DNA from: JAVHYG01 sp040390025
GTDB taxonomy: Bacteria > Pseudomonadota > Gammaproteobacteria > Diplorickettsiales > Diplorickettsiaceae
DNA length: 64,000 bases
Reading direction: 5' to 3'
Assembly (NCBI GenBank): GCA_040390025.1
Contig: JAZJZD010000002.1
Span: 41,303 to 105,302 of the forward strand
Shown here: positions 25,058 through 33,358 of the stretch, piece after piece
Position numbering within the stretch: position 1 is the first letter of the stretch
Layout of the letters: each line of letters starts with the position of its first letter
The notes under the pieces: generated by a model
What the model was told of the DNA's origin: nothing
Seen by the model: the letters and a program-made list of their open reading frames with translations, nothing else
The model's database searches: none
Made by a program: the position numbers and the translations under genes

Positions 25058-27133
25058 TTATTCTGCAATGATAGTTTTAGCCGCTTCTTTTGCTGCTTCC
25101 GCTTCTTGAATCAGCTGTTGATAAAAAGCCTCGGCTTGTTCGAAGGGTTCTGATTGCAAATAAGTCTCTAACTGTTGACAGGCTTCTTCTAAGCGGCGTG
25201 CACCGCAATAAGCTGCTCCACCCCTCCATTTATGCGCCATCGCTTTAATGGCTTTCCAATCATTATTTTCATGCCGTTGCTGTAGTTCTCTTAAGTCTTT
25301 CGTTAATCCACTAACCAGTAAAACCAGTCCTTCTTTTACAAACTCTATATTACCCATAAATTGGATAGCTCGCTCCATGTCTATCGCAAGCAGATTTTTT
25401 AAGATATCCGTTGGTTCCGAATTTCCGGAAACCATTGGCGATGTGCTTTTCTGATGTTGTGGAATAAAGGCAGTTACTATCTCTGCTGCCTTTTCAGGTG
25501 TTAGCGGTTTTGTATAAATGGCATTCATTCCGGCATCAATACAACGGCGTTTGTTTTCTGCATTGATATGGGCTGTTAAACCCACTATAGGTACTGAGGG
25601 ATTACGTTTCCATTGTTTCAAACGAATTCGGCGCGTCACTTCTCCGCCATCGTTGTCGGGCAAACCAATATCCATCAAGATAAGATCATAATGGTCTTGT
25701 TCTATCTGTGCTAAAGCCATTTTTCCATCCTCTGCAACATCGACTTGATAATGTAACTTTGTTAATACATGCTGTGCTATCTTTGCTGCTATTGCTTGGT
25801 CTTCAACCACAAGTATCCGGTTTCCCGAAGGGTTAGATGACTCTACGAGGGATTCATCCACTGCTACTTTTTTTTGCAATTTACTTTCAACAGGTATTAT
25901 TTCCTCAACATCGTTACTATCCATGAATAAAGGCTCTTGAAAAGGTATCAAACAAGTAAATGTTGAACCTTGCTGAGGTTGGCTTTGCAACGAAATTTCA
26001 CCATCTAAATCATCCATAAACTGCTTAACAATCGACAAACCCAATCCGGTACCCGAATAGATGCCCTGATAAGAGGGCGTTAAACGTTTGAAACGGGTGT
26101 AGACAGCTTGTTGTTTATCAGTCGGTATGCCAATGCCTGTATCGCTTACACTTAGCTGAATAATAATGGCTTTTGTTTCGCTTCTTCTTAAGCAGGCTGT
26201 GACCTTAATTTGCCCTTTTTCAGTAAATTTTAAGGCATTGGTAAGCAGCTCTAATACAATACGTTGCACGCGAATAGGATCGCCAATGACATATTTAGGG
26301 ATAATGTCGTCGTATACCAGATTCAATTCCAGATTTTTGCTAACCGCATAGGATTTATTTAAGTTAATGATTTGTTCTAGTAATTTATAGAGATCAAATT
26401 TCTTTTTTAAAAGTGGAATTTCTCCGCTAGCCACATTAATGCTTTCCAATACTTTATTAAGAAACTCTAATAAAGCATCGCTAGATTCAACAAGGTCGTT
26501 TGCAAACTCAGTAACTTTTGCTGCATTGCTTGCTTGAGATTGGATTAGCTGGGCACAACCCACAATACCAACTACAGGCGTCCTTATATCATGTCGCATG
26601 TTTTCCAGAAACTCAGTTTTAGCGTTATCTGAAGCTTTTGCTTTCTCCAAGGCAATTTGTAGTGCTGCTTGGGTTTCTTTCAGTTCACTAATATCAATCG
26701 AAACCCCTGCTATACCAATAGGGTTCCCTGCTTTGTCTAATAGAGGACGTTTAGTAGATAGTTGTATAATTTTTTTACCTGAAGGTAAAATAGCCATCTC
26801 TTCTTTAGTGCTTTCAAGGCCACTATGAATTACTTCTAAATCATTTTTTACAAAAGTATTCGCTGTTTCTTTATCAAATAAATTATCGTCCGTATTCCCT
26901 AAAATATCGTCTTTTTTCCATTTAAAACCCATTTTTTGCAGACTTTGAATACCAGTGCGATTCATGCCAGAATAAACAAGCTTTTTATCTACGCAATGTT
27001 TCCAATAAACGTCTCCTGGCAGATCATCAATAATAGTCTTTAATTGAAATATTTCGTTCTTTTGTTGTTCGATAATCTTCTTTAATGCGGTTATTTCATT
27101 ATTAGATTCATCAGTATTCTGTATTTTTTTCAT
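25058..27133 (-). CDS. Hybrid sensor histidine kinase, paralogue of the 20440 kinase
   Basis: A 691-residue kinase with the same order as its paralogue: coiled coil (15-35), PAS (about 35-150), HisKA H181 in NMRHDIRTP, HATPase N299 in TNALKFTEKG, receiver D488 in LILMDIGLPDND, and HPt H634 in AHKWRGGAAYCGARR. The catalytic half is very close to the other copy, while the PAS domain is more divergent, as expected when the sensed signal changes after duplication. No membrane helix and no adjacent response regulator are seen. It is transcribed after the SAH-hydrolase-like gene, with 27 bases between them. Confidence 0.9.
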   Translation of the reverse strand: MKKIQNTDESNNEITALKKIIEQQKNEIFQLKTIIDDLPGDVYWKHCVDKKLVYSGMNRTGIQSLQKMGFKWKKDDILGNTDDNLFDKETANTFVKNDLEVIHSGLESTKEEMAILPSGKKIIQLSTKRPLLDKAGNPIGIAGVSIDISELKETQAALQIALEKAKASDNAKTEFLENMRHDIRTPVVGIVGCAQLIQSQASNAAKVTEFANDLVESSDALLEFLNKVLESINVASGEIPLLKKKFDLYKLLEQIINLNKSYAVSKNLELNLVYDDIIPKYVIGDPIRVQRIVLELLTNALKFTEKGQIKVTACLRRSETKAIIIQLSVSDTGIGIPTDKQQAVYTRFKRLTPSYQGIYSGTGLGLSIVKQFMDDLDGEISLQSQPQQGSTFTCLIPFQEPLFMDSNDVEEIIPVESKLQKKVAVDESLVESSNPSGNRILVVEDQAIAAKIAQHVLTKLHYQVDVAEDGKMALAQIEQDHYDLILMDIGLPDNDGGEVTRRIRLKQWKRNPSVPIVGLTAHINAENKRRCIDAGMNAIYTKPLTPEKAAEIVTAFIPQHQKSTSPMVSGNSEPTDILKNLLAIDMERAIQFMGNIEFVKEGLVLLVSGLTKDLRELQQRHENNDWKAIKAMAHKWRGGAAYCGARRLEEACQQLETYLQSEPFEQAEAFYQQLIQEAEAAKEAAKTIIAE

Positions 27134-27160
27134 TTTAAAGCTCTATGGAAAAAACTAGAG

Positions 27161-28546
27161 TTAAGGAAAATTAGTTCTAAATTTATGTTCTTTGCCAGAA
27201 TCACCCAAAATAGAACAAGGTTCATAGCTTCCTTCCGAGTTATCTAATATCCATTCTACATCTTGAAAATTATCAATGATGTCATTTGGAAAATTTCTAG
27301 CTTGAGTTTCTAACCATTTGTTGGCTACGCTATATTGCATATGTGGATCAAGCGCATAGACACCAGCTTTGTTTACTAATGAGCTTTTGTTAAAAAACTG
27401 TGTTGCTTGCAATATACTGGTAAGAGCTAACGCTCTCGTCAACTGGATATCTTTTCTTGGGACAGACTCTCCAGAACTATCAAAATTAACAGGGAATCCT
27501 CCTTTAAGAAGACGGATCGTCGCTCCACTATCTGTAATGTACTGAACCTCATCAAGGGGATTCGTTACTCTCGTATTATACTTTTTTTGAATAGCTTTAA
27601 GTAGAGGCAGGAATTCTTTATCTTCTGAAGAACAGCTCATTAAAGCTTTGTCCTTATTAGATAATCTAAAGGGGTCAATTGATTTAATGCTGTCTTGCCC
27701 TGTACAACCAAAAATATAATCAGCGAACTCGATAAGTTGCTCTAATTTATCAGGGTAAATAACTCCTCGTAGAGTTACAGGTACGGGGTTACGATCATAT
27801 ACAGCTATTTTGTACTTCATTGAAAGCAATTTTGCCGCAAGTGATTTCCCTATTGCACCATACCCGATTATGCCACACGTTACGTCAGTGTTCTGAGGAA
27901 TTAAAGGCAAAAGCTTATTAATAATTGCATCGACAATCAATGGCGATTCTAGTATTTTTTTAGTTGCGCAATTAGCCATGTTAATCACCGGAAAAGGAGG
28001 TAACCCTTGCTCCTTAAGTTTTGTTAACCCGGCGGCTGTTTTTTCTACACCGACGACTTTGTATTGGTGAAAAATCGATGGCGGAATAAAACTTGAAGCA
28101 TAACCACCATGATCGAGTACTAATACATTTTCTACACCTTCTTTCAATGAATCAGTTACATTCTTCCATAACCAATTAATGTCACGAGTAAAACTATAAC
28201 TAAACTGGCCTAACCCCGCCTGCTCTGAGCAAGGCTGGTAATAAACACCGTATTTTTTTATTGTGTCGACAACCTCTTTACATTCTGAATATTTTTTCCC
28301 CAATATAAAAATATTTTTTGGCACCGCTCCCAAACGAACCATGCTGTCAACTAAATTAACGGAAGTCTGTAAAGGATGATGAATATAAACTATTGCTGTA
28401 TTTTTTAGGGAAAAAGCTTGTTTATTTATTAATGCTTTACTAAGTAATTGTTCTAAGAGAGGAAGATAGGGTACGGACAATTTAGTAAAGAAACGTTGCG
28501 ATGAAGAAAATGTATTAGCGGTAAGGTTTTTTACACATGGATGCAT
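27161..28546 (-). CDS. S-adenosylhomocysteine-hydrolase-like NAD-binding protein
   Basis: A 461-residue protein whose layout follows adenosylhomocysteinase. The substrate-domain-like segment QTSVNLVDSMVRLGA is followed by VLDHGGYAS, GVEKTAAGLTKL, PVINMANCATKK and the NAD-binding loop GIIGYGAIGKSLAAKLLSM (about residues 229-247). The C-terminal part carries a long alanine/leucine helix (LTRALALTSILQATQ). Identity to true SAH hydrolases looks low and the usual catalytic Lys/Asp pairs are altered (MANCATKK instead of NDSVTK). It may split S-adenosylhomocysteine or act on a related thioether. It is divergent from a methyltransferase gene, which suggests a joint task. Confidence 0.6.
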   Translation of the reverse strand: MHPCVKNLTANTFSSSQRFFTKLSVPYLPLLEQLLSKALINKQAFSLKNTAIVYIHHPLQTSVNLVDSMVRLGAVPKNIFILGKKYSECKEVVDTIKKYGVYYQPCSEQAGLGQFSYSFTRDINWLWKNVTDSLKEGVENVLVLDHGGYASSFIPPSIFHQYKVVGVEKTAAGLTKLKEQGLPPFPVINMANCATKKILESPLIVDAIINKLLPLIPQNTDVTCGIIGYGAIGKSLAAKLLSMKYKIAVYDRNPVPVTLRGVIYPDKLEQLIEFADYIFGCTGQDSIKSIDPFRLSNKDKALMSCSSEDKEFLPLLKAIQKKYNTRVTNPLDEVQYITDSGATIRLLKGGFPVNFDSSGESVPRKDIQLTRALALTSILQATQFFNKSSLVNKAGVYALDPHMQYSVANKWLETQARNFPNDIIDNFQDVEWILDNSEGSYEPCSILGDSGKEHKFRTNFP

Positions 28547-28719
28547 ATTTTAGTTCACTTAATTTTTATTATTATTTTTTATTGCTCATAAAGAAAATTT
28601 TTATCTTAGTTTCCGTCTGTTTTATTATTTAAAACAACGCAGCTAAAAAATTGTACTCAAGCGGAGAGCGGTATAGTATATTTTCAACCTCTCTTTGTAT
28701 AGACTCATAAAATAAAAAA

Positions 28720-29676
28720 ATGCCAACCCAAAAAATTTTTAAAGTTATTGAACAATATATTAAGCAAGAAGTACCTGCTGATGTAGTGGATTTTTTAAGT
28801 AATACCGCTTCCTTACAAGCAGCATTCGATAAAATTGATGCTATGACTGCCAACAACTACCTCTATGGCCATTTTATTCTTTGGTTGAGTCATTATGCGC
28901 ATAATGCGCAATCTTCTTTGCAAGATTATTTTAATGGGAAAGTAGATTTAGGTTATATTTCCAGTAATTTCATTAACTTTTGTTTCAAAAACAAAATTGT
29001 CATGAATGCGGATGAAACTTTATGCTCCTTTAAAATGCATAATCAGCTTTCCGACAATGCAGTTAAAAAAGAATTAATAAAAATGTCCCCAAAATCAAAT
29101 ATTAATTTACTCGGTTTTGGATTAGATGATGGCGCATATGAAAAAGAATTAGCAAATTATTTAATAACCCAAGGCTTATGTACTAATGTAACGATATATG
29201 GGATGGATCCTTATGCTAAAAAAGGTATTGGCGTTCATTACCTAAACCCTTATCAACTTATTACGGATACAAATCTAAAATTTGATGCTGTCATTGCCAG
29301 ATGGTCGTTACATCATGTAGCGAATAAAGATAGATGGTTTGGCCTTATACATTGTATAAATCGATGTAACCCAGGTGCGCGCGTTATATTCATCGAGCAT
29401 GGTTTTCTATCTAAAAACTTATCTCTCATTAGAAAAAAACTTTATGAGTTATTGAATGCGACATTTGATATCATCGCCAATATTGGATTAAGGCCAAACT
29501 ACTTTACACAAACAGCACCAGAATTTGGCGCACATTTTTTCATTCGCTATCTTGGACTTGATGATTACATGGCCATTGCCAATAGCCAAACCCAGATCAT
29601 CGTATCTCAAGATATTTATGAGGTAGGACCAAGTTTTCCAAATCAAACTATCTGTAGCTTCTGTATTTCTAAATAA
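28720..29676 (+). CDS. SAM-dependent methyltransferase
   Basis: A 318-residue protein with an N-terminal helical domain (about 1-125) and a class I methyltransferase domain. Visible are the motif I variant INLLGFGLDDGAYEKELANYL, the acidic strand IYGMDPYAKK, and FDAVIARWSLHHVANKDRW as the post-II region. A small-molecule or lipid substrate is likely, but it cannot be named. It is divergent from the SAH-hydrolase-like gene with about 170 bases between them. It is the last gene before the 29828 attachment-like core. No ribosome-binding site is evident before the ATG. Confidence 0.72.
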   Translation: MPTQKIFKVIEQYIKQEVPADVVDFLSNTASLQAAFDKIDAMTANNYLYGHFILWLSHYAHNAQSSLQDYFNGKVDLGYISSNFINFCFKNKIVMNADETLCSFKMHNQLSDNAVKKELIKMSPKSNINLLGFGLDDGAYEKELANYLITQGLCTNVTIYGMDPYAKKGIGVHYLNPYQLITDTNLKFDAVIARWSLHHVANKDRWFGLIHCINRCNPGARVIFIEHGFLSKNLSLIRKKLYELLNATFDIIANIGLRPNYFTQTAPEFGAHFFIRYLGLDDYMAIANSQTQIIVSQDIYEVGPSFPNQTICSFCISK

Positions 29677-29827
29677 TATCTATGGGCGCTCAACGTCTGC
29701 ACTAACTTATAATTTCTAAAAAAACAACGCTTACTATTATTCTAGTGGGGCAATTATTTATTAAAAATAATTTAATTAAACACATTGCGAGAACCTAATT
29801 AAAAAGTACCTATATCAGGGTTCTCTA

Positions 29828-29840
29828 CTATGAATCTAGT
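29828..29840. other. Candidate attachment core matching the tRNA-Arg anticodon arm
   Basis: CTATGAATCTAGT differs by one base from CTACGAATCTAGT of tRNA-Arg(ACG) at 24818-24830 and shares TATGAATCTAGT with the left tRNA fragment at 16320-16331. It lies six bases from an integrase-like C-terminus. It is a plausible outer att site of a second, tandem element covering 24862-29828. Confidence 0.45.
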
Positions 29841-29845
29841 AAACA

Positions 29846-29941
29846 CTAAAGTGTCTTTTGTCTTGCTTTGTTAGCAGCACGAATTAAATTATTTAACCCA
29901 GCATTATTTAATTCAGTAGCTGAGTAATGTTTGGTTACACT
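29846..29941 (-). pseudogene. Possible integrase C-terminal remnant
   Basis: On the minus strand a short open stretch ending in TAG encodes SVTKHYSATELNNAGLNNLIRAANKARQ. The VTKHYS-TEL-NLI-AANK pattern resembles the C-terminal end of phage tyrosine integrases, in which the catalytic Tyr is followed by such a helix. An in-frame TAA closes it upstream, so only about 30 codons remain. The identification rests on this short motif and on its position beside a tRNA-like core; chance cannot be excluded. Confidence 0.4.
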
Positions 29942-30010
29942 TTATTTATTTTATAATTTTCAAATATCGAGCTAATAGAAAAAGGAGTCAGAAAATTAGT
30001 TTATGGCGGA

Positions 30011-30580
30011 TTAGATTACAGCTTGCTCAAGTGTTTTTAATGCAAGCTGATAAGATTTGGTTCTTTTTTCTAAATCGTGATCACCGCCTTCTATATGCTT
30101 AGTAATAGCTCGCATATCCTCTTTATCGGCTAACGCGTTTAAATTATTTTGTTTCCAAAATTCGGCAGCAATATGGCAGGCTGTTGCTGGCTTGGCGGCT
30201 ATGTCGGGATTCCCGACTAAATCCATGCCTAGCAGTTTGCTGTAGCGCGTATAGTTCGAGCGCCCGGTTAATTGGAATATACCTCTACCTCGGTATTTAT
30301 AACCATCACCTACTTCAGTATTACCTAATGTTTTACCAAGAGGGGTATTTGACTCATACTTATTGAAATAGCTTTTATCCCCTAGTTCTGTGAACGATTT
30401 GAATCCACCGGTTTCATGTGCTGCTTGTGCAAGGAAAGCGGCTATTCGTTTTGCTGTGTTAATTTCATACTTTGGAAAAAAATTATAAAAACCTTCTAAT
30501 ACTTCCTCAATATGCTCAGTTGCTTTAACTAAAGGGTTGATAGCGGTTTTTAAAACGTCTTTAGTAATATTGATCGTCAT
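30011..30580 (-). CDS. Glycoside hydrolase family 19 (chitinase/endolysin-like)
   Basis: A 189-residue single-domain GH19 protein. The catalytic region AFLAQAAHETGGFKSFTELGD carries the two likely catalytic glutamates, E56 and E65. The conserved YKYRGRGIFQLTGRSNYTRYS stretch (about 93-112) follows. There is no signal peptide and no chitin-binding domain. This size and layout are those of phage-type endolysins that cut peptidoglycan, rather than secreted plant-type chitinases. Lying just outside a putative island end, it may be a prophage leftover or a domesticated lysozyme. No holin or phage structural gene is next to it. Confidence 0.82.
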   Translation of the reverse strand: MTINITKDVLKTAINPLVKATEHIEEVLEGFYNFFPKYEINTAKRIAAFLAQAAHETGGFKSFTELGDKSYFNKYESNTPLGKTLGNTEVGDGYKYRGRGIFQLTGRSNYTRYSKLLGMDLVGNPDIAAKPATACHIAAEFWKQNNLNALADKEDMRAITKHIEGGDHDLEKRTKSYQLALKTLEQAVI

Positions 30581-30765
30581 AGAATGAGCCTGTTAGGTGG
30601 TGTTTAAATTAACATAGATATAAAAACGCTATAATTCAAATTTAATGTAGCGTTTGATTTTAGTACTTGCTGTTTAAATGGGAGAGTAGTAGTTTTTGTC
30701 TAAAAAAGGGACTTGTTTTGGATAAAAGACTATTATTAGATAATAAAAATTAGGTATTTTAAATC

Positions 30766-31524
30766 ATGACTAAATCTATTGAGCGCTTTACAGATACTGT
30801 ACAAGATTACGTTAAATACAGACCTTCTTATCCTAATGCTGTTTTGGATCTGCTTATAGCAGAGTGTGGCTTAAATAAAGATAAGGTAATTGCCGATGTA
30901 GGATCAGGAACTGGACTGTTATCACAGTTGTTTCTTAATTACGGTAATACAGTTTATGGGGTAGAGCCTAATCAGGCTATGAGAGAAGTAGGAGAGGTCT
31001 ATCTACGGCGCTACTCTAACTTTCATAGCGTAGCTGGTACAGCAGAAGCGACACATTTACCTGATAAAAGTGTCGATTTTGTAACCGTCGGCACAGCTTT
31101 TCACTGGTTTGATCCTGAAAAAACGAAACAAGAATTCTATCGTATCGCGCAAGCAAATGCATGGGTACTTTTAGTATGGAATGTAAGAAATATTGAAGAC
31201 TCTGCCTTGGTAAGGGATTATGAAGATTTAATCCGTAAATATGGTAAAGACTATAGTACTTCGAACGCTATAAAGATGGATAAAGTGGCTTTAGAAGAAT
31301 TTTTTAAGCCGCACTCAATGAGAACGGCATCTTTTGATAATAGTCAACAATTTGATTGGGAGGGATTGAAAGGTAGGCTATTATCGACCTCCTATAGTTT
31401 ACGGTCTCAAGATTCCGGTTATGAAGCCATGCTAGCGGCATTAAAAGTCATTTTTGAGCGTTATCAACAAAATGGTAGGGTAACTTTTTTATATAAAACC
31501 AAGTTATATTATTCACCTATTTAA
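30766..31524 (+). CDS. SAM-dependent class I methyltransferase
   Basis: A 252-residue protein with a canonical motif I, VIADVGSGTGLLSQLFL (about residues 40-56), an acidic residue ending the next strand (VYGVEPNQAMR), and VDFVTVGTAFHWFDPEKTKQEFYRIA. The start RFTDTVQDYVKYRPSYP is typical of the UbiE/Type 11 methyltransferases of unknown substrate that occur widely in bacteria. It is a single-gene unit. The substrate cannot be predicted. Confidence 0.8.
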   Translation: MTKSIERFTDTVQDYVKYRPSYPNAVLDLLIAECGLNKDKVIADVGSGTGLLSQLFLNYGNTVYGVEPNQAMREVGEVYLRRYSNFHSVAGTAEATHLPDKSVDFVTVGTAFHWFDPEKTKQEFYRIAQANAWVLLVWNVRNIEDSALVRDYEDLIRKYGKDYSTSNAIKMDKVALEEFFKPHSMRTASFDNSQQFDWEGLKGRLLSTSYSLRSQDSGYEAMLAALKVIFERYQQNGRVTFLYKTKLYYSPI

Positions 31525-31537
31525 GTTAAAATAACTA

Positions 31538-31580
31538 GTGTGTGCCGTCTCGTCATCGTGCCAAATGACGACACACCCTA
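31538..31580. repeat. Short copy of the 3609 repeat, hairpin-forming
   Basis: Bases 31555-31578 match the outer 24 bases of the element at 3609 in reverse orientation (22 of 24). The GTGTG...TCGTCAT / ATGACGA...CACAC arms can fold into a hairpin around CGTGCCAA. It lies between a methyltransferase gene and def on the same strand, and may act as a weak terminator. Confidence 0.45.
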
Positions 31581-31605
31581 ACTATACTAATAAAGAGTGC
31601 TTTTT

Positions 31606-32127
31606 ATGCCAATCGTAGCTGTCAAGAAAATGGGGGAAAAGTCTTTATTAGTGCCTTCGTTGCCGGTAGAAAACTTCGCCTCTAAAGCACTTTATGCGTT
31701 GATCGCGGATATGAAAGCAACGATGAAAGCAGAAGATGGTGTTGGTATTGCGGCACCACAAATCGGTTGTAATCAACGAGTCGTTATTTTTGGTTTTGAA
31801 CACTGCAATCGCTATTCTGATGAGGACGCAATTCCTTTTACTGTACTTATTAATCCCACAATTGAAATCCTTTCGGAAGAAATGGAAGATGGATGGGAAG
31901 GGTGTTTAAGTGTTCCAGGATTAAGGGGATTGGTTCCTCGATATACCCATATCAAATACTCTGGCTTTGATGCTGAAGGGAAAGCATTTTCATGTATGGC
32001 TAAGGATTTTCATGCCCGTGTAGTTCAACATGAAGTCGATCATTTAGATGGTATTTTATATCCACATCGAATCAAAGATATGCGATTTTTTGGTTTTCAG
32101 GATGTTTTATTTGCTAAATCGGGCTAA
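31606..32127 (+). CDS. def: Peptide deformylase
   Basis: It removes the N-formyl group from nascent proteins. The 173-residue protein has all three family boxes: GVGIAAPQIG (46-54), EGCLSVPG with metal ligand C100, and QHEVDHLDG with H142, E143 and H146. I chose ATG 31606 because AAAGAG lies eight bases upstream; a GTG at 31597 is in frame but less likely. The N-terminus is somewhat divergent from the usual deformylase start, which suggests a second-type deformylase. No fmt gene is adjacent; hemW follows 11 bases downstream, so the two are probably co-transcribed. Confidence 0.92.
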   Translation: MPIVAVKKMGEKSLLVPSLPVENFASKALYALIADMKATMKAEDGVGIAAPQIGCNQRVVIFGFEHCNRYSDEDAIPFTVLINPTIEILSEEMEDGWEGCLSVPGLRGLVPRYTHIKYSGFDAEGKAFSCMAKDFHARVVQHEVDHLDGILYPHRIKDMRFFGFQDVLFAKSG

Positions 32128-32138
32128 AATACTGCTTT

Positions 32139-33281
32139 ATGTTAAGTACTCCCCCCTTGTCGCTTTATATCCATTTCCCCTGGTGTATCCGTAAATGCCC
32201 TTACTGCGACTTTAATTCACACGCCTTACGGGCCGAGTTACCTGAAACAGCGTACATCAATGCTTTACTTGAAGATTTAGATCAACAACTTCCTAAAGTT
32301 TTAGATCGCCCTATTATCAGTATTTTTATGGGCGGTGGTACGCCAAGTTTATTTTCGCCTGTTGCGATTAATTACTTGATAGATGAAGTAAAGAAACGTT
32401 TAGATTTTTCAGCAGAGATTGAAATTACCTTAGAAGCTAATCCAGGGACCGTCGAATATCAACGTTTTCAGGGATATCGTGCTGCGGGGGTTAATCGGCT
32501 TTCTATTGGAATTCAAAGTTTTCAAGATCAGCAATTAAAAGCTTTAGGACGGATTCACGGTGGGGACGAAGCGATTAACGCAGTTATTGCAGCCAAAGCA
32601 GCAGGGTTTACGAATATTAATATAGACCTGATGCATGGATTACCCAACCAAACGTTACAAGAAGGCTTAGAAGATTTAAATAAAGCAGTTGAGTTAGGGC
32701 CTACACATATTTCTTGGTATCAATTAACGATCGAACCAAATACCGAATTTGCTGTTAGACCGCCAAAATTACCTATAGACGATAAGATTTGGGATTTACA
32801 AGAACAAGGTAAGCTCCAGCTTTTGAAAAAAAATTATAGGCAATATGAGATTTCTGCTTATAGCCAAGACGCTTATATCTGCATGCACAATCAGAATTAT
32901 TGGGAATTCGGTGATTATTTAGGAATAGGTGCCGGTGCGCACAGCAAATTAACTAATATAAAGGAACGGATTATTACGCGAGCTTGGAAGCTTAAAAATC
33001 CTAAAGATTATTTGGAAAAAAAGAATAATTTTTTAGGTGGGGAGAAAATTATTTTAGAAAAAGAATTAGCGTTTGAGTTTATGTTAAATGCATTGAGGCT
33101 TCATTATCCTATTCCTCTGAAATTATTTGAGCAACGTACGGGCCTATCTATTTCTACGCTTACAGACCCGCTTCTTGAAGCAGAAAAGCTGGAGTTATTA
33201 GTAATGCAGGAAGCTAATATACAGCTTTCCGATAGAGGGAAACGTTTTTATAACGACTTCGTTGCTTTATTTTTGCCTTGA
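32139..33281 (+). CDS. hemW: Radical SAM protein HemW (heme chaperone)
   Basis: A 380-residue member of the HemN-like family, once called coproporphyrinogen oxidase and now known as a heme-inserting chaperone. The [4Fe-4S] site is C16, C20 and C23 in PWCIRKCPYCDF. This HemW pattern lacks the extra cysteine that true HemN carries after the CxxxCxxC motif. Further motifs are GGGTPSLF (residues about 65-72), GVNRLSIGIQSF and the ISWYQLTIEPNTEF region. It follows def by 11 bases. The role in delivering heme to respiratory proteins fits the energy metabolism of this group. Confidence 0.9.
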   Translation: MLSTPPLSLYIHFPWCIRKCPYCDFNSHALRAELPETAYINALLEDLDQQLPKVLDRPIISIFMGGGTPSLFSPVAINYLIDEVKKRLDFSAEIEITLEANPGTVEYQRFQGYRAAGVNRLSIGIQSFQDQQLKALGRIHGGDEAINAVIAAKAAGFTNINIDLMHGLPNQTLQEGLEDLNKAVELGPTHISWYQLTIEPNTEFAVRPPKLPIDDKIWDLQEQGKLQLLKKNYRQYEISAYSQDAYICMHNQNYWEFGDYLGIGAGAHSKLTNIKERIITRAWKLKNPKDYLEKKNNFLGGEKIILEKELAFEFMLNALRLHYPIPLKLFEQRTGLSISTLTDPLLEAEKLELLVMQEANIQLSDRGKRFYNDFVALFLP

Positions 33282-33358
33282 CACGTCTTTAAAACTTTCT
33301 GAATTCTTTCCTTTGGCCTATTGATGAAATAGCGTTAATTCCGAAAATTAATCTTTTT

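Larger units (their letters stand above)
29677..30010. other. Gene-free stretch carrying an attachment-like core and integrase remnant
   Basis: No intact gene lies here. The segment holds the 13-base tRNA-like core at 29828-29840 and the integrase-like tail at 29846-29941, described separately. The remainder is AT-rich and without recognisable signals, apart from an inverted pair GAGAACC/GGTTCTC around 29790-29825 just before the core. Confidence 0.5.

Noticed and set aside
30011..30580. An intact prophage around the GH19 lysozyme
   Set aside because: No capsid, tail, terminase, holin or replication gene lies nearby; only one lysin-like gene and integrase remnants are seen.
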